This document shows, one piece after another, positions 27,540-39,674 of a stretch of DNA of 50,276 nt. Source of the stretch: Pseudomonadales bacterium (GTDB taxonomy: Bacteria > Pseudomonadota > Gammaproteobacteria > Pseudomonadales > Azotimanducaceae); assembly GCA_019090385.1 (NCBI GenBank), contig JAHRWB010000071.1, positions 1 to 50,276 on the forward strand. The letters run 5' to 3'. The notes beneath the pieces were generated by a model that saw only the letters and a list, made by a program, of their open reading frames with translations, was not told the origin of the DNA and did not search any database. A program made the translations under genes and the position numbers. The stretch's first letter is position 1; every line of letters begins with the position of its first letter.

Positions 27540-29450
27540 TTAGTGCTCGCCCGCAGGCCCACCAATAGAGCTATCACCCGTATTTTTATTGATTGAATCA
27601 GATTTCCCTGTGGCCTTAGGAGTATCGTCAGGTGAGCGAGGTTTTGCACCAGCCATAATGTCATCAATCTGATCACTATCCAATGTCTCATATTCCATAA
27701 GAGCTTCAGCCATCATATGCAGTTTGCTTATATGTTCTTGCAGCAAAGCCTGCGATTTCTGATAACAATTATCAATGATCAAACGTACTTCGCTATCAAT
27801 TAAATCTGCTGTTGCATCTGACATTCTTTTTGCATTGGCACCGGCTGATTTGCCCAAAAATACTTCGCTTTCATCATCTTCGTATTTCAGTGGACCCAGT
27901 TTTTCAGAGTACCCCCACTTGGTAATCATACTACGCGCCAAACTGCTCGCCCTTTCAATATCGTTAGATGCGCCGGTTGTAATGCCATCGGTGCCAAGCG
28001 TCATTTCCTCTGCTATACGCCCACCATACAAGCTGCAAATCTGGCTTAACAAGCCTTGCTTACTAATGCTATAGCGATCTTCTTCAGGTAAAAACATTGT
28101 CACGCCCAAAGCACGACCACGTGGAATAATCGTTACTTTGTATACCGGATCATGTTCTGGCATCAGACGGCCTATAATAGTATGCCCGGCTTCATGATAA
28201 GCAGTATTGCGCTTTTCCTTTTCTGAAATCACCATGGTTTTGCGTTCAGCACCCATCATGATTTTGTCTTTGGCCTTTTCAAACTCGTCCATCCCTACCA
28301 GACGTTTACTCGATCGCGCTGCAAACAGTGCGGCTTCGTTAACCAGATTAGCCAGATCAGCGCCTGAAAAACCCGGTGTGCCCCGGGCAATAATACTCGG
28401 ATTTACGTCTTCAGATATGGGTACCTTACGCATATGTACTTTCAGTATCTGCTCTCGCCCACGGATGTCTGGCAAGCTGACGACAACCTGGCGATCAAAA
28501 CGGCCCGGGCGTAGCAACGCGGGATCAAGTACGTCAGGGCGATTGGTAGCTGCAATAACAATGATACCGTCATTGGCCTCAAAACCGTCCATTTCCACCA
28601 ACAACTGGTTTAAAGTCTGTTCGCGCTCATCATGTCCACCACCCAAGCCAGCTCCGCGATGGCGACCCACTGCATCAATTTCGTCGATAAAGATAATACA
28701 GGGTGCTTGCTTCTTGGCTTGTTCAAACATATCGCGCACGCGTGACGCACCCACACCGACGAACATTTCAACAAAATCAGAACCCGAAATAGAGAAAAAT
28801 GGCACCTTAGCTTCGCCGGCAATGGCCTTGGCCAACAGGGTTTTACCCGTACCCGGTTGCCCTACCATCAGGATGCCGCGCGGGATACGCCCGCCAAGCT
28901 TCTGGAATTTGCCCGGATCACGCAAAAATTCAACCAGCTCCTGAACGTCTTCTTTGGCTTCATCCACCCCTGCCACATCATCAAAACTGGTTTTGATCTG
29001 ATCTTCTGATAATAATTTGGCTTTACTCTTGCCAAAAGCCATGGGACCACCACGACCGCCACCACCACCCTGCATCTGGCGCATAAACAGCATAAATACA
29101 GCGATAATGATGAGTATGGGGAAACTGGCAACCAATAGTTGGGCCCAGATGCTTTGCTTCTCGACCCGAGTGCCTACCACTTTAACCCGGTGACTAATCA
29201 GGTCATCCATCAGCTTTGGATCACTCAAGGCTGGGCGCACAGTCTGGAACTTTTCACCATTGGATCGCTCACCATTGATGATGTAATTATCAATGTTTAC
29301 CTGTGCGACCCGGTTATTCTGCACTTCTGTAACAAAATCGGAGTAGCTCAGTTCCTGCGATTGCTCTTCAACATTGAAATTATTGAAAACAGTAAGCAGT
29401 ACTGCTGCGATTACCAGCCAAAGTAATAGGTTTTTTCCCATATCGTTCAA
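27540..29450 (-). CDS. ftsH: ATP-dependent zinc metalloprotease FtsH
   Basis: A 636-residue inner-membrane protease: N-terminal TM helix, periplasmic domain, second TM helix near residues 105-120 ([19 protein letters not shown]), AAA+ domain with Walker [14 protein letters not shown], Walker [12 protein letters not shown], arginine fingers in LRPGRFDRQ, and the zinc site HEAGH. It degrades membrane and short-lived soluble proteins such as sigma-32 in E. coli. TTG at 29450 is preferred: GAGGG sits 7 nt upstream, while the in-frame ATG at 29441 lacks a ribosome-binding site. Followed by folP. Confidence 0.97.
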   Translation of the reverse strand: MNDMGKNLLLWLVIAAVLLTVFNNFNVEEQSQELSYSDFVTEVQNNRVAQVNIDNYIINGERSNGEKFQTVRPALSDPKLMDDLISHRVKVVGTRVEKQSIWAQLLVASFPILIIIAVFMLFMRQMQGGGGGRGGPMAFGKSKAKLLSEDQIKTSFDDVAGVDEAKEDVQELVEFLRDPGKFQKLGGRIPRGILMVGQPGTGKTLLAKAIAGEAKVPFFSISGSDFVEMFVGVGASRVRDMFEQAKKQAPCIIFIDEIDAVGRHRGAGLGGGHDEREQTLNQLLVEMDGFEANDGIIVIAATNRPDVLDPALLRPGRFDRQVVVSLPDIRGREQILKVHMRKVPISEDVNPSIIARGTPGFSGADLANLVNEAALFAARSSKRLVGMDEFEKAKDKIMMGAERKTMVISEKEKRNTAYHEAGHTIIGRLMPEHDPVYKVTIIPRGRALGVTMFLPEEDRYSISKQGLLSQICSLYGGRIAEEMTLGTDGITTGASNDIERASSLARSMITKWGYSEKLGPLKYEDDESEVFLGKSAGANAKRMSDATADLIDSEVRLIIDNCYQKSQALLQEHISKLHMMAEALMEYETLDSDQIDDIMAGAKPRSPDDTPKATGKSDSINKNTGDSSIGGPAGEH

Positions 29451-29530
29451 AGAGTTACCCTCAATCTAGCCTGAATGCCAGGCGTCAAGACTACTACACA
29501 TTCACAAAGTGAACCACATACTTACTACAT

Positions 29531-30169
29531 CTAAACACTAGATGATATTTTACCTTTTATCCGTGCGTTAATCGCCACGCCGTATATTTCACGCGAATCT
29601 TTCCTCGAAGCGTCGGGTTTAACCAATTGTACCCGCTTAAACTCCTGTCTGCGCTCAGAAACCCACTCATCCACGCCTTCTCCTTGAAACATCTTAACCA
29701 CAAGATTGCCCCCAGGTTTCAAATATTTATGCGCACATTCTGTTGCGAGTTCCACCAAGTACATACTGGCAGCCTGATCCGCAGCGCGTATACCACTGAT
29801 ATTGGGGGCCATATCGGATAAAACAAGATCCAGTTGATCATCTTTTATGATCGCGTCCATGGCAGTGACAAATTCATCACTGGTAATGTCCAACTGCAAG
29901 AATTCTACATCGGTCGGTATTTCCATAGGTAATAAATCGCAGGCGATCACCCGCTGCACCCGCTCGGCCAGATAGTGAGTCCAGCCACCAGGGGCTGCAC
30001 CTAATTCCAACACACGCATTTTGCCACCAAGTAGCTTAAATTTTTTATCCAACTGCTCAAGCTTAAAATGTGCACGAGAAGCCAGGCCCTGTTCGATGGC
30101 TTTTCGCGTATAAGGGTCTTTTTTTTGCCTCTGCAACCAGCGTTGGCTAGATTTTGAGCGTTTTGGCAT
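29531..30169 (-). CDS. rlmE: 23S rRNA 2'-O-ribose U2552 methyltransferase
   Basis: About 212 residues, FtsJ/RrmJ fold. SAM-binding motif ELGAAPGGWTHYLAERV; catalytic K-D-K-E type residues in SRAHFKLEQLDKKF, VLSDMAPNISG and GNLVVKMFQGEG. The ATG at 30169 is preceded by a GGGAG Shine-Dalgarno and gives the family N-terminus (PKRSKSSQRW); a longer frame reaching 30310 would overlap yhbY and is unlikely. Divergent from yhbY and upstream of ftsH, the classical ftsJ-ftsH pair. Confidence 0.96.
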   Translation of the reverse strand: MPKRSKSSQRWLQRQKKDPYTRKAIEQGLASRAHFKLEQLDKKFKLLGGKMRVLELGAAPGGWTHYLAERVQRVIACDLLPMEIPTDVEFLQLDITSDEFVTAMDAIIKDDQLDLVLSDMAPNISGIRAADQAASMYLVELATECAHKYLKPGGNLVVKMFQGEGVDEWVSERRQEFKRVQLVKPDASRKDSREIYGVAINARIKGKISSSV

Positions 30170-30245
30170 TTCCCACTCCCACGACTGGCCGTATAATGGC
30201 CTACACTTTAACTTCAACTTCAACTTTCTACTAAACTTAGCTTTT

Positions 30246-30602
30246 ATGACCGACTCTAAAAAAACTGCCTGGGACAAAAAACCTGCCAAAAAGTCTAAAA
30301 CAAGACTCAAACGTGAATTGCGAAGTATTGCGCATCATCTGCATCCCATTGTAACGGTATCAGAAAAGGGCCTGGCTGACTCTGTCGTCAATGAAGTCAA
30401 ACGCGCTCTAAAGGACCACGAACTGATAAAAGTCCGGCTGAGTATATCGAACAGAGATGATCGCAAAGAAATCTGCGCGGCATTGTCAAAAGTGTGCGCC
30501 GCAGAGGTAATACAAAGCATAGGCAAAGTAATCGTGCTTTATAAAGAAAATCCCAAAGCAGACCCTCGAAAATCTACAATTTTACGCTATAAATCCGGAT
30601 AA
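30246..30602 (+). CDS. yhbY: YhbY-family (CRM domain) RNA-binding protein
   Basis: A 118-residue single CRM-domain protein: RELRSIAHHLHPIVTVSEKGL then VVNEVKRALKDHELIKVRL and the GxxG-like SIGKVIVLYK. YhbY binds pre-50S particles and has a role in large-subunit maturation. A basic N-terminal extension (KKPAKKSKTRLK) precedes the domain. Divergent from rlmE, as in E. coli and Pseudomonas. Confidence 0.93.
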   Translation: MTDSKKTAWDKKPAKKSKTRLKRELRSIAHHLHPIVTVSEKGLADSVVNEVKRALKDHELIKVRLSISNRDDRKEICAALSKVCAAEVIQSIGKVIVLYKENPKADPRKSTILRYKSG

Positions 30603-30658
30603 AATTCGCGTTTACGCTGCATTAAGTAAAGCTTGCCAACATTCAGCTCTACCGAACT

Positions 30659-31132
30659 TTAAACGTATTCGACGCTAAGTACTTCGTATTCAATCACGCC
30701 ACTCGGCGCCTCAAAGCGGACCTCGTCCTCTGCACTTTTACCTATAATGGCACGCGCCAGTGGGGACAGAACAGATATCTTGGATATCTTAATGTCTGCC
30801 TCATCTTCACCTACTATCTTGTAAGTCGTGGACTCATCTGTGTCGATATTCAGCAGGGTAACTGTGCATCCAAAGACAACCTTAACGCCATTTTGCAATT
30901 TTTTAACGTCGATAATCTGCGCATTTGCAAGCTTGCCCTCTATTTCCATCACCCGGCCTTCAGAAAAACCCTGCTGCTCTTTTGCAGCATGGTATTCGGC
31001 GTTTTCTTTGAGATCTCCGTGAGCCCGAGCTTCAGCAATAGAGGCGGCAATCTGAGGACGCACAACAGATTTAAGATGCGCCATTTCATTGCGCAAACTC
31101 TCTGCTCCTTCCGGTGTCATAGGTACTTTCAT
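30659..31132 (-). CDS. greA: Transcription elongation factor GreA
   Basis: A 157-residue protein with an N-terminal coiled-coil hairpin ([41 protein letters not shown], with the acidic tip DLKENAEY) and C-terminal FKBP-like domain ([22 protein letters not shown]). It rescues backtracked RNA polymerase. The start ATG overlaps the carB stop as ATGA, so it is translationally coupled to carB. Confidence 0.97.
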   Translation of the reverse strand: MKVPMTPEGAESLRNEMAHLKSVVRPQIAASIAEARAHGDLKENAEYHAAKEQQGFSEGRVMEIEGKLANAQIIDVKKLQNGVKVVFGCTVTLLNIDTDESTTYKIVGEDEADIKISKISVLSPLARAIIGKSAEDEVRFEAPSGVIEYEVLSVEYV

Positions 31133-34100
31133 ACTGTTGATCGCTCCAAGCTCGCGTGCAAATCCTGCAGGCGAAGGACTTTTTCCCCAGGCCCATATTT
31201 AATGGCCATGCAAAACGCCTCACCACCTGCCAAGGTAGTGGTGTAACATATTTTTTTCTCAAGTGCCAGACGGCGGATAATTGCAGAATCTTCTATTGCC
31301 TGCCTGCCTTCTGTTGTATTAATGATTAAATCCACGCGCTCATTCTTCAACAGATCTGATATGTCGGGTCGACCTTCTATCATTTTGTTGACGACCCGGC
31401 ACTCTATAGACTGACTTTCAAGAACCTGAGCCGTGCCACGCGTAGCAATCAGCTGAAACCCCAAATCGACCAGATCTTTGGCAACAGCAACTATTCCTGC
31501 ACGATCGGATTCCTTCACGCTTACCAAGGCCCGGCCATTTTTTGGCAATCCTTCACCTACCGAGATACTTGCTTTGGCAAACGCAGCAGCAAAACTATCG
31601 CCAACGCCCATCACCTCTCCAGTAGACTTCATTTCGGGACCCAGAATAGGATCAACACCGATAAATTTATCAAAGGGGAAAATTGATTCCTTTACGCAAA
31701 AATACGGAGGGATAATTTCCTCCGTGAAGCCCTGACTCTTAAGGCTGATACCGACCATACAACGAGCAGCTATCTTTGCCAGAGAAACACCAATGCACTT
31801 GGAAACAAAAGGTACCGTCCGAGAAGCACGTGGATTGACCTCCAATACAAAAATGTGCCCATCCTGTACTGCCAGCTGCACATTCATGAGACCAACAACA
31901 CCCAATTCTACAGCCATGGCTTTAACCTGGGTTCGGATCTCGTCCTGCACGGCTTTTTCCAGCCGGTAAGGCGGCAGGGAGCAAGCAGAATCACCGGAAT
32001 GAACACCAGCCTGCTCTATATGCTGCATGATGGCTCCGATAACGACTTCATGGCCATCACTCACTGCGTCTACGTCTACTTCTACAGCCTGACTCAGAAA
32101 ACTGTCCAACAATACCGGTGATGAGTTAGAAACGGATACCGCATCACGCAAATAGAGCTGTAACTCTTCATCCGAATATACTATCTCCATGGCACGCCCA
32201 CCCAGCACGTATGAAGGCCTCACCACAATCGGATAACCGATACTGGCGGCGGCCCGGGATCCAGCTTCCGGATTGGAAATAGTTCTGTTGTTGGGTTGCA
32301 AGAGCCCCAACTCATCTATGACTTTCTGAAAACGCTCACGATCCTCAGCTCGATCGATGGCATCCGCACTGGTACCAATCACAGGTACGCCAGCGGCTTC
32401 CAGATCCTCAACAAGCTTTAAGGGCGTCTGCCCACCAAACTGCACGATTACACCACTGGGTTTCTCCACGCGCACAATGGCCAATACATCTTCCAGGGTA
32501 ACTGGCTCAAAATACAAACGATCCGAAGTATCGTAATCTGTAGAAACCGTCTCCGGATTACAATTCACCATAATGGTTTCGTAACCATCTTCCCGTAATG
32601 CCAACGCTGCATGTACGCAGCAATAGTCAAATTCAATGCCCTGACCAATGCGATTAGGCCCCCCGCCCAGAACCATAATCTTATCCCGGTCTGTGGGCTG
32701 AGCTTCACATTCTTCCTCATAGGTAGAATACATATAGGCAGTTGCAGAGGAAAACTCACCAGCACAGGTATCCACACGTTTATAAACCGGATGAAGATTC
32801 ATAGCCTGACGATGGGATCTGAACTCGTCCTCGCTAACCTTCAATATGGCGGCTAAACGTGCATCACCAAAACCTTTGCGCTTGAGCCTGAACATTTCAG
32901 TATATTCAATTGAAGCCAGGTCCCTCCCTTCAAGTTTTTGCTCACTGAGAACAAGGTCTTCTAGTTGGGCTAAAAACCAGGGGTCTATGCAGGTCAGCTT
33001 ATTCAGCTCTGTCATTGAATAATCAGCACGGATAGCATCCGCCAGATACCAAACACGCTCGGCACCTGCATTTTTGAGTTCCCTGATGAGACGACTTTCA
33101 TCATCTTTGGTGTGCAGGGAAAGTATTGGGTCCAGACCTTTGCAACCAATCTCCAACCCTCTAAGTGCTTTCTGAAAGGACTCCTGGAAAGTTCGGCCAA
33201 TAGCCATGACTTCCCCAACAGATTTCATCTGTGTTGTCAGGCGGTCATCTGCCCGCGGAAATTTTTCAAAGGTAAAGCGGGGGATTTTGGTTACAACATA
33301 ATCGATTGACGGCTCAAAGGAAGCCGGTGTTACTCCGGTTATATCGTTGGAAAGCTCATCCAGCGTATAGCCAATCGCAAGTTTGGTAGCAATTTTGGCA
33401 ATGGGAAATCCCGTCGCTTTTGAGGCCAGGGCCGAAGAGCGAGAAACTCTGGGGTTCATCTCTATCACTACCAGACGCCCGCTTTCCGGCTCAATAGCAA
33501 ACTGCACGTTAGAACCGCCAGTTTCTACACCGATCTCTCTCAATACCGCAATAGAGGCATTTCTGAGCAACTGATATTCTTTATCTGTGAGGGTCTGGGC
33601 GGGCGCCACTGTAATACTGTCACCGGTATGAATGCCCATGGGATCAAAATTTTCGATGGAACAAACAATGATGCAATTATCGTTAACGTCCCGCACCACT
33701 TCCATTTCATATTCTTTCCAACCCAGCAACGATTCATCAATCAACAACTCACTGGTCGGCGATAGATCAAGCCCGCGCGTACAAATGGTAACGAACTCTT
33801 CCTGGTTGTAAGCAATACCTCCCCCACTACCACCCATGGTAAAAGACGGGCGAATAACACAGGGATAACCGAGGCTGCTTTGCACCTGAATCGCTTCTTC
33901 CAAACTATGTGCAATGGCCGAGCGAGGTGTTTCCAGGTTGATAGCCTTCATGGCTTTGTCAAAGCGTTCACGATCTTCAGCTTTATCTATGGCGTCCTGA
34001 TCTGCACCAATTAACCTAACGTCATATTTATCGAGAATACCTTCGCGGGCCAAATCCAGCGCGCAATTCAGTGCCGTTTGTCCTCCCATAGTGGGAAGCA

Positions 34101-34356
34101 CTGCATCCGGTCGTTCCTGCTCAATAATACGCGTTACCGTCCGCCACTCTACGGGCTCAATGTAGGTAGCATCCGCCATAGTCGGATCGGTCATTATAGT
34201 CGCTGGATTGGAATTAACTAATATGGTCCGAATCCCTTCTTCCATCAAAGATTTACAGGCCTGAGCACCCGAATAGTCAAACTCACAAGCCTGACCAATA
34301 ATGATTGGGCCAGCACCCAGTATCAGTACGGATTGAATATCACTTCGCTTAGGCAT
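31129..34356 (-). CDS. carB: Carbamoyl-phosphate synthase large subunit
   Basis: About 1075 residues with two homologous ATP-grasp halves: [24 protein letters not shown] at the N-terminus and [24 protein letters not shown] starting the second half, plus an MGS-like allosteric domain at the C-terminus (from about residue 940). With CarA it makes carbamoyl phosphate from glutamine, bicarbonate and ATP for arginine and pyrimidines. ATG at 34356 is chosen over the adjacent GTG at 34359; GGAG lies 7 nt upstream. Overlaps carA by 8 bases and greA by 4. Confidence 0.98.
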   Translation of the reverse strand: MPKRSDIQSVLILGAGPIIIGQACEFDYSGAQACKSLMEEGIRTILVNSNPATIMTDPTMADATYIEPVEWRTVTRIIEQERPDAVLPTMGGQTALNCALDLAREGILDKYDVRLIGADQDAIDKAEDRERFDKAMKAINLETPRSAIAHSLEEAIQVQSSLGYPCVIRPSFTMGGSGGGIAYNQEEFVTICTRGLDLSPTSELLIDESLLGWKEYEMEVVRDVNDNCIIVCSIENFDPMGIHTGDSITVAPAQTLTDKEYQLLRNASIAVLREIGVETGGSNVQFAIEPESGRLVVIEMNPRVSRSSALASKATGFPIAKIATKLAIGYTLDELSNDITGVTPASFEPSIDYVVTKIPRFTFEKFPRADDRLTTQMKSVGEVMAIGRTFQESFQKALRGLEIGCKGLDPILSLHTKDDESRLIRELKNAGAERVWYLADAIRADYSMTELNKLTCIDPWFLAQLEDLVLSEQKLEGRDLASIEYTEMFRLKRKGFGDARLAAILKVSEDEFRSHRQAMNLHPVYKRVDTCAGEFSSATAYMYSTYEEECEAQPTDRDKIMVLGGGPNRIGQGIEFDYCCVHAALALREDGYETIMVNCNPETVSTDYDTSDRLYFEPVTLEDVLAIVRVEKPSGVIVQFGGQTPLKLVEDLEAAGVPVIGTSADAIDRAEDRERFQKVIDELGLLQPNNRTISNPEAGSRAAASIGYPIVVRPSYVLGGRAMEIVYSDEELQLYLRDAVSVSNSSPVLLDSFLSQAVEVDVDAVSDGHEVVIGAIMQHIEQAGVHSGDSACSLPPYRLEKAVQDEIRTQVKAMAVELGVVGLMNVQLAVQDGHIFVLEVNPRASRTVPFVSKCIGVSLAKIAARCMVGISLKSQGFTEEIIPPYFCVKESIFPFDKFIGVDPILGPEMKSTGEVMGVGDSFAAAFAKASISVGEGLPKNGRALVSVKESDRAGIVAVAKDLVDLGFQLIATRGTAQVLESQSIECRVVNKMIEGRPDISDLLKNERVDLIINTTEGRQAIEDSAIIRRLALEKKICYTTTLAGGEAFCMAIKYGPGEKVLRLQDLHASLERSTV

Positions 34357-35551
34357 CACGCTGCTCCAGTGGGCCTTTATCCTGCAACCCTCGAGCTGAC
34401 TCCATCATGCTGATAAACCGATCAAACAAATAGGCACAATCCTGCGGCCCTGGACTTGCCTCAGGATGCCCTTGAAATGAAAATGCCGGCGCATCATTCC
34501 TGCACACACCCTGTAACGTATTATCAAATAAAGACACATGGGTAACTGTCAGACAATCAGGCAAACTCGATGCATCCGTAGCAAAACCATGATTCTGACT
34601 TGTGATTATGACATTACCCGTCTCAAGATCTTTTACCGGATGATTGGCACCGTGATGACCGTGAGGCATCTTCATGCTTTTAGCGCCACTAGCCAGTGCC
34701 AACAGCTGATGCCCCAGGCAAATCCCAAACATGGGGACCCGACGTTCCAGCAAAGTCTTGATTGCACTAATTGCATAAACGCAAGGTTCTGGATCACCCG
34801 GGCCATTAGACAAGAACACACCATCAGGCTTAAGGGCCAATACATCCTCTGCGGTTGTTTGTGCAGGCACCACGGTTAATTTGCAACCCCGAGAACTGAG
34901 CATCCGCAATATATTGCGCTTAACGCCAAAATCATAGGCCACAACGTGGTATTCAGCCTTTGGCGGTGTTTGAAAACCACCATCAAGCTGCCATTCACCT
35001 TCATTCCATTCATAGGGTGATGTGCAACTCACCATTTTAGCCAGATCCATCCCCAGCAAACCCGGGAAATCGTGGGCTTGTCTGAGCGCTTCACTTTCCA
35101 GTTCTGCAAACTTATCTGTCGCTGGGCCCTGTCCACCGGAAACCTGTGCAGCACTCAGTATGCAACCACTCAATGCGCCCTTTTCACGGATGATGCGCGT
35201 TAATCGACGGGTATCAATTTCGGCAATAGCGACAACGTTTTGTTGTTTGAGAAAATTGCCAAGCGTCTGTTCTGCTCTCCAGGAACTCGACACCAACGGT
35301 AGATCTCGAATTACTAATCCCGAGGCCCAAACACGATCAGATTCCATGTCCTCGGCATTGCAGCCTGTATTACCGATATGCGGATAGGTCAGCGTAACCA
35401 GTTGCTTTGCATAGGAGGGATCAGAAAGAATTTCCTGATAACCTGTCATGGCCGTATTGAAGACAATTTCACCAACAGCCGTGCCCGGAGCGCCTACAGA
35501 ACTCCCTCGAAAGACACTACCATCTTCAAGCGCTAGTAAAGCTGTGTCCAA
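34349..35551 (-). CDS. carA: Carbamoyl-phosphate synthase small subunit
   Basis: About 400 residues: N-terminal CarA domain ([34 protein letters not shown]) and a class I glutamine amidotransferase domain with nucleophile Cys in [15 protein letters not shown], then the His/Glu pair in [13 protein letters not shown]. The TTG at 35551 gives the family N-terminus ([13 protein letters not shown]) and is preceded by AGGG nine bases upstream; the longer frame to 35635 runs through a terminator-like hairpin and is rejected. The TTG is the end of a run of ten T residues. Expression is likely controlled at the leader. Confidence 0.95.
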   Translation of the reverse strand: MDTALLALEDGSVFRGSSVGAPGTAVGEIVFNTAMTGYQEILSDPSYAKQLVTLTYPHIGNTGCNAEDMESDRVWASGLVIRDLPLVSSSWRAEQTLGNFLKQQNVVAIAEIDTRRLTRIIREKGALSGCILSAAQVSGGQGPATDKFAELESEALRQAHDFPGLLGMDLAKMVSCTSPYEWNEGEWQLDGGFQTPPKAEYHVVAYDFGVKRNILRMLSSRGCKLTVVPAQTTAEDVLALKPDGVFLSNGPGDPEPCVYAISAIKTLLERRVPMFGICLGHQLLALASGAKSMKMPHGHHGANHPVKDLETGNVIITSQNHGFATDASSLPDCLTVTHVSLFDNTLQGVCRNDAPAFSFQGHPEASPGPQDCAYLFDRFISMMESARGLQDKGPLEQRDA

Positions 35552-35613
35552 AAAAAAAAGCCCTGTGTGTTCGTTGAAAAAAGGTGTGTTTATTGAAAAA
35601 ACACTGAGGCTAC

Positions 35614-35652
35614 AAAAAAGCGAGAAGAAAAACACATCCTTCTCGCTTTTTT
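35614..35652. terminator. Bidirectional terminator between dapB and carA
   Basis: AAAAAAGCGAGAAG (35614-35627) pairs perfectly with CTTCTCGCTTTTTT (35639-35652): a 14-bp stem with an 11-nt loop, ending in six T residues on either strand. In the leftward direction it separates dapB from carAB, about 60 bases before the carA start, so it terminates dapB transcripts or acts as a carAB attenuator. No convincing promoter is visible between it and carA. Confidence 0.85.
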
Positions 35653-35730
35653 AGCAATGAGGTATTCTAGCCGAAATACACCTATCTTGTCCATTGACAT
35701 ATGGGCGGGGGGAACTACTTCAGAAGGCGC

Positions 35731-36441
35731 TCAGGATTTTAAATCGAGAACATCCTGCATATCGTATAAGCCGGTTTTTTTATCGGTTAACCAATGGGCT
35801 GCGCGCAATGCCCCCTGGGCAAAATTATCGCGACTGCTGGCTTTATGAACCAGCTCTACACGCTCTCCGGGTGCGGCAAAAATGACCGTATGTTCGCCGA
35901 CAATATCGCCTGCACGTATAGTCTGAAACCCAATGCTTCCCTTTTCACGCTGGCCAATCTGTCCTTCACGGGAATATACAGCCTGGGTATCCAGATCAGC
36001 ATCAAGCACATCTGCCACCACCTGGCCCAACTTAAGTGCCGTACCCGAGGGCGCATCCACTTTATTGCGATGATGAGCCTCCAGCACTTCTATATCGCTT
36101 TCATTGCCCAGCACCTGAGCCGCAAGCTCTACTAATTTGAATAGAACGTTCACCCCCACGCTCATATTTGGTGCCAGCACAATGGGAATAACTACGGCGG
36201 CTGAATCAATCGCTTTCAGCATCTGCTCATCAAAGCCTGTGGTACCAATAACCAGGCCTTTGCCTTCTTCCAGGCACAATGCGAGGGCGTTACGGGCCCC
36301 GTCTACCGTGCTGAAATCGATCAGCAAATCAAAATCACGTGATCCTGGGGCAACCAGCTCCGCATCTGCAGAGTCGCCAATCACTCTCGTTAGCGCCTGG
36401 CCCATTCGGCCATTTGGCGCAGAAAGCAGGATTTTTAACAT
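35731..36441 (-). CDS. dapB: 4-hydroxy-tetrahydrodipicolinate reductase, short form
   Basis: A 236-residue DapB of the lysine/diaminopimelate pathway. Seen: NAD(P)-binding start [44 protein letters not shown], the catalytic motif [19 protein letters not shown], and [16 protein letters not shown]. It is roughly 30 residues shorter than the usual 265 to 273: the segment between the GRMG loop and the DFS strand is compressed. All catalytic residues remain, so it is probably functional. Downstream of dnaJ, as in Pseudomonas. Confidence 0.94.
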   Translation of the reverse strand: MLKILLSAPNGRMGQALTRVIGDSADAELVAPGSRDFDLLIDFSTVDGARNALALCLEEGKGLVIGTTGFDEQMLKAIDSAAVVIPIVLAPNMSVGVNVLFKLVELAAQVLGNESDIEVLEAHHRNKVDAPSGTALKLGQVVADVLDADLDTQAVYSREGQIGQREKGSIGFQTIRAGDIVGEHTVIFAAPGERVELVHKASSRDNFAQGALRAAHWLTDKKTGLYDMQDVLDLKS

Positions 36442-36466
36442 ACGTGTCCCAAATTGCGGATAAAGT

Positions 36467-37579
36467 CTAGGATTTTAAGCTCTCGAAAAAATCTTTCACA
36501 CCTTCAAACCAAGTGCTCTCTCTTGGCGTGTGTGATGCCCCACTGGCTTCCAAAGTAGTTTGAAATTGACCCAAAAGATCTTTCTGCGCAGCGTTCAACT
36601 TTACTGGCGTTTCAAGCACAACGCGACACAGGAGATCACCCACTCCACCACCGCGCACTGGCGTTACACCCTTGCCTCGCAGGCGAAACAGTTTTCCAGT
36701 TTGAGTTTCCGCGGGGATTTTGAGCTTCACGCGCCCGGTTAAAGTAGGCACTTCAAGCTGTCCACCCAGGGCCGCATCAACAAAAGATATCGGCACTTCA
36801 CAATATAAATTGGCCCCCTCTCGCTCAAAGATAGGATGATCTTTAACGGATACCTGCACATACAAATCACCTGCAGGACCACCGCTCATTCCGGCTTCAC
36901 CTTCACCGCTTAACCGAATGCGATCTCCGTTATCAACACCTGCAGGGATTTTTACGGAAAGGGTTTTACGTTTTTCTATCCGGCCCTGACCATGGCATTT
37001 GCCACAGGGATTACTGATGATAGTGCCTGCACCACGGCAACGGGGGCAGGTTTGCTGCAAAGAGAAGAAACCCTGAGCAACGCGAATTTGGCCCACGCCA
37101 TTACAATCTGGACATTGTTTGGGGGAACTGCCCTTTTTGGCGCCAGTACTGCCGCAATCGTCACAGGCACTCATTACAGGAATTTTAATTTCTACCGTAT
37201 CCCCGCCAACAGCTTGTTCCAGGTCGAGCTGACAGGTATAACGTAAATCGGCACCACGCTGAACAGAACTCCGTGAGCGCGAACCCCCTCCAAAAATATC
37301 ACCGAAAACATCGCCGAAAATATCACCAAAACCCGCACCACCAGCTCCGCCCCCTTCAAGCCCAGCATGACCAAACTGATCGTATGTGGCACGCTTATCG
37401 GCATCAGACAGCACTTCGTAGGCTTCGCTGGCTTCCTTAAATTTCTCATCGGCTGCGCTATCATCGGGATTGCGATCTGGATGATACTTCATGGCAAGTC
37501 GACGATAGGCTTTTTTCGCTTCTTTTTCAGATGCGTCGCGCTCCAGCCCCAGTACTTCGTAATAATCTCTTTTTGCCAT
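36467..37579 (-). CDS. dnaJ: Chaperone DnaJ
   Basis: A 370-residue type I Hsp40: J domain with HPD in [11 protein letters not shown], Gly/Phe-rich linker ([23 protein letters not shown]), four CxxCxGxG zinc-finger repeats ([10 protein letters not shown] with a Ser in place of one Gly, [24 protein letters not shown]), and substrate-binding C-terminal domains. Co-chaperone of DnaK. 81 bases after dnaK, with a stem-loop in the gap that may lower its expression relative to dnaK. Confidence 0.98.
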   Translation of the reverse strand: MAKRDYYEVLGLERDASEKEAKKAYRRLAMKYHPDRNPDDSAADEKFKEASEAYEVLSDADKRATYDQFGHAGLEGGGAGGAGFGDIFGDVFGDIFGGGSRSRSSVQRGADLRYTCQLDLEQAVGGDTVEIKIPVMSACDDCGSTGAKKGSSPKQCPDCNGVGQIRVAQGFFSLQQTCPRCRGAGTIISNPCGKCHGQGRIEKRKTLSVKIPAGVDNGDRIRLSGEGEAGMSGGPAGDLYVQVSVKDHPIFEREGANLYCEVPISFVDAALGGQLEVPTLTGRVKLKIPAETQTGKLFRLRGKGVTPVRGGGVGDLLCRVVLETPVKLNAAQKDLLGQFQTTLEASGASHTPRESTWFEGVKDFFESLKS

Positions 37580-37613
37580 ACGCTTTATATTAGCCTGTTT
37601 TTAAATGCAATAA

Positions 37614-37639
37614 GGGGCTGTGGCTTTATCCACAACCCC
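37614..37639 (-). terminator. Stem-loop between dnaK and dnaJ
   Basis: Read leftward, GGGGTTGTGG pairs with CCACAGCCCC (one G-U pair) around a six-base loop. The following sequence, TTATTGC, is only weakly U-rich. Probably a partial terminator or mRNA-stabilising structure that sets the dnaK:dnaJ ratio. Confidence 0.6.
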
Positions 37640-37660
37640 CCTCTCCTGGACTCTTTAACC

Positions 37661-39589
37661 CTAACTTTTATTATCGGCGTCCTTCACTTCCTCAAAATCC
37701 GCATCTACAACATCGTCGTCAGGTGCCGCCTGGGCTTCTTCGCCGGGCTGTTCAGCACCCGCTGCTGCAGCCTGCTCTTCATACATTTTTTGCGCAAGGC
37801 CAGATGATGCTTCGGTTAATGCCTGAATTTTGGCTTCCATCTCTTCCTTGTCTTCTGTTTTGAGAGCCTCTTCCAAAGCGCTTGCTGCCGCTTCGATGTT
37901 GGTTTTTTCCTCTTCAGAAGCTTTGTCGCCCGCCTCACTCAGGGTTTTACGGGAAGCATGTACCAGGCCGTCGCCCTGATTGCGCAAACTAACCAACTCC
38001 TCAAACTTGGCATCTTCCTCTGAATGCGCCTCAGCATCCTGCACCATGGCGTCGATTTCATCCTCGGACAAACCACTGCTGGCTTTAATAACAATGGATT
38101 GTTCTTTACCCGTCGCTTTGTCTTTGGCTGAAACATTCAGAATGCCGTTAGCATCCAGATCAAAGCTCACCTCAATTTGTGGAATACCGCGTGGTGCAGG
38201 TGGAATATCCGACAAATCAAAACGACCCAGAGATTTGTTTCCGCCTGCCTGCTTTCGTTCACCCTGCAAGACATGAATGGTAACCGCTGTTTGATTGTCA
38301 TCGGCCGTTGAAAACACCTGATTCTTATTGGTTGGGATAGTGGTATTTTTATCAATGAGCGCACTCATAATACCACCCATGGTTTCAATACCCAGTGACA
38401 GTGGCGTAACATCCAACAGCAATACGTCTGTAACATCACCAGCCAGTACCGCAGCCTGTATAGCAGCACCTACAGCAACTGCTTCGTCTGCATTGACATC
38501 CTTACGTGGCTCTTTGTTAAAGAAACCCTGTACTTTTTCCTGGACCAGAGGCATACGCGTTTGGCCACCCACTAAAATCACATCGTCGATATCGCCAATT
38601 TTCAGACCGGCATCTTTAAGCGCCGTCGCACAAGGCGCGATAGTCCGCTCTACTAAATCACCCACTAAAGCTTCCAGTTTGGCACGGGTTATCTTAACGA
38701 CCAAATGCTTGGGACCGGTTGCATCGGCAGTAATGTATGGCAGATTTACCTCGCTCTGCTGAGCAGTAGAAAGCTCAATCTTGGCTTTCTCGGCCGCTTC
38801 TTTTAATCGCTGAAGTGCCAAAGGATCTGAGTGTAAATCTATGCCATTGTCTTTTTTGAACTCGTCTGACAAGTATTCAATCAATAACAGATCAAAATCT
38901 TCCCCGCCGAGGAAGGTATCACCATTGGTTGAAAGCACCTCAAACTGATGCTCACCGTCAACATCCGCTATTTCGATAATGGATATATCAAAAGTACCAC
39001 CACCCAGGTCATATACTGCGATGGTTGAATCACCACGTTTTTTATCCATACCATAGGCCAAGGCTGCTGCCGTCGGCTCATTAATGATGCGTTTAACATC
39101 AAGACCCGCTATACGGCCAGCATCTTTAGTCGCCTGACGCTGAGAATCATCGAAATAAGCAGGAACAGTTATCACTGCTTCTGTAATTGTCTCGCCGAGA
39201 TAGTCCTCTGCGGACTTCTTCATCTTTTTCAGTACTTCGGCAGAAATTTGTGGTGGCGCTTGATTCTCGCCCTTAACCTCAACCCAGGCATCACCATTTT
39301 TGGCTTTGGCAATGGTATAAGGCACCATGCTGATATCTTTTTGCACGATGTCAGAGTCAAATTTACGACCAATCAGGCGTTTAACCGCAAACAGGGTATT
39401 AACAGGGTTTGTCACAGCCTGCCGTTTAGCTGACTGACCCACTAACACTTCACCATCCTCGGTATAAGCAATTATCGAAGGCGTAGTTCTGTCGCCTTCC
39501 GCATTCTCAATAACTTTGGACTCTTTTCCGTCCATGACTGCGACACAGGAGTTTGTTGTTCCCAGGTCTATTCCAATTATTTTACCCAT
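37661..39589 (-). CDS. dnaK: Chaperone DnaK
   Basis: About 642 residues of Hsp70: ATPase domain with [56 protein letters not shown] and the VGGQTRMP block; linker [16 protein letters not shown]; substrate-binding domain; acidic tail ending [17 protein letters not shown] at 39589 chosen because AGGAG lies 9 bases upstream and it gives the family start [10 protein letters not shown]; an in-frame start at 39613 is unlikely. A sigma-32-type promoter lies about 50 bases upstream. Confidence 0.98.
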   Translation of the reverse strand: MGKIIGIDLGTTNSCVAVMDGKESKVIENAEGDRTTPSIIAYTEDGEVLVGQSAKRQAVTNPVNTLFAVKRLIGRKFDSDIVQKDISMVPYTIAKAKNGDAWVEVKGENQAPPQISAEVLKKMKKSAEDYLGETITEAVITVPAYFDDSQRQATKDAGRIAGLDVKRIINEPTAAALAYGMDKKRGDSTIAVYDLGGGTFDISIIEIADVDGEHQFEVLSTNGDTFLGGEDFDLLLIEYLSDEFKKDNGIDLHSDPLALQRLKEAAEKAKIELSTAQQSEVNLPYITADATGPKHLVVKITRAKLEALVGDLVERTIAPCATALKDAGLKIGDIDDVILVGGQTRMPLVQEKVQGFFNKEPRKDVNADEAVAVGAAIQAAVLAGDVTDVLLLDVTPLSLGIETMGGIMSALIDKNTTIPTNKNQVFSTADDNQTAVTIHVLQGERKQAGGNKSLGRFDLSDIPPAPRGIPQIEVSFDLDANGILNVSAKDKATGKEQSIVIKASSGLSEDEIDAMVQDAEAHSEEDAKFEELVSLRNQGDGLVHASRKTLSEAGDKASEEEKTNIEAAASALEEALKTEDKEEMEAKIQALTEASSGLAQKMYEEQAAAAGAEQPGEEAQAAPDDDVVDADFEEVKDADNKS

Positions 39590-39635
39590 CTTTAAATCTC
39601 CTGTTGTTCCCAACTCGTATTTGTATCAAGTACCG

Positions 39636-39664
39636 TATATTGGCCCTCAGAACAAAACTTCAAG
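39636..39664 (-). promoter_or_regulatory. Sigma-32 heat-shock promoter of dnaK
   Basis: On the minus strand, CTTGAA (39664-39659), a 15-base spacer, and CCAATATA (39643-39636), close to the CTTGAA / CCCCATNTA consensus. About 40 bases from its predicted start to the dnaK ATG. Confidence 0.72.
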
Positions 39665-39674
39665 CATTTGATCT

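Noticed and set aside
28207-28944. 245-codon open frame antisense to ftsH
   Set aside because: Ser/Pro-rich shadow of the conserved FtsH AAA+ domain.
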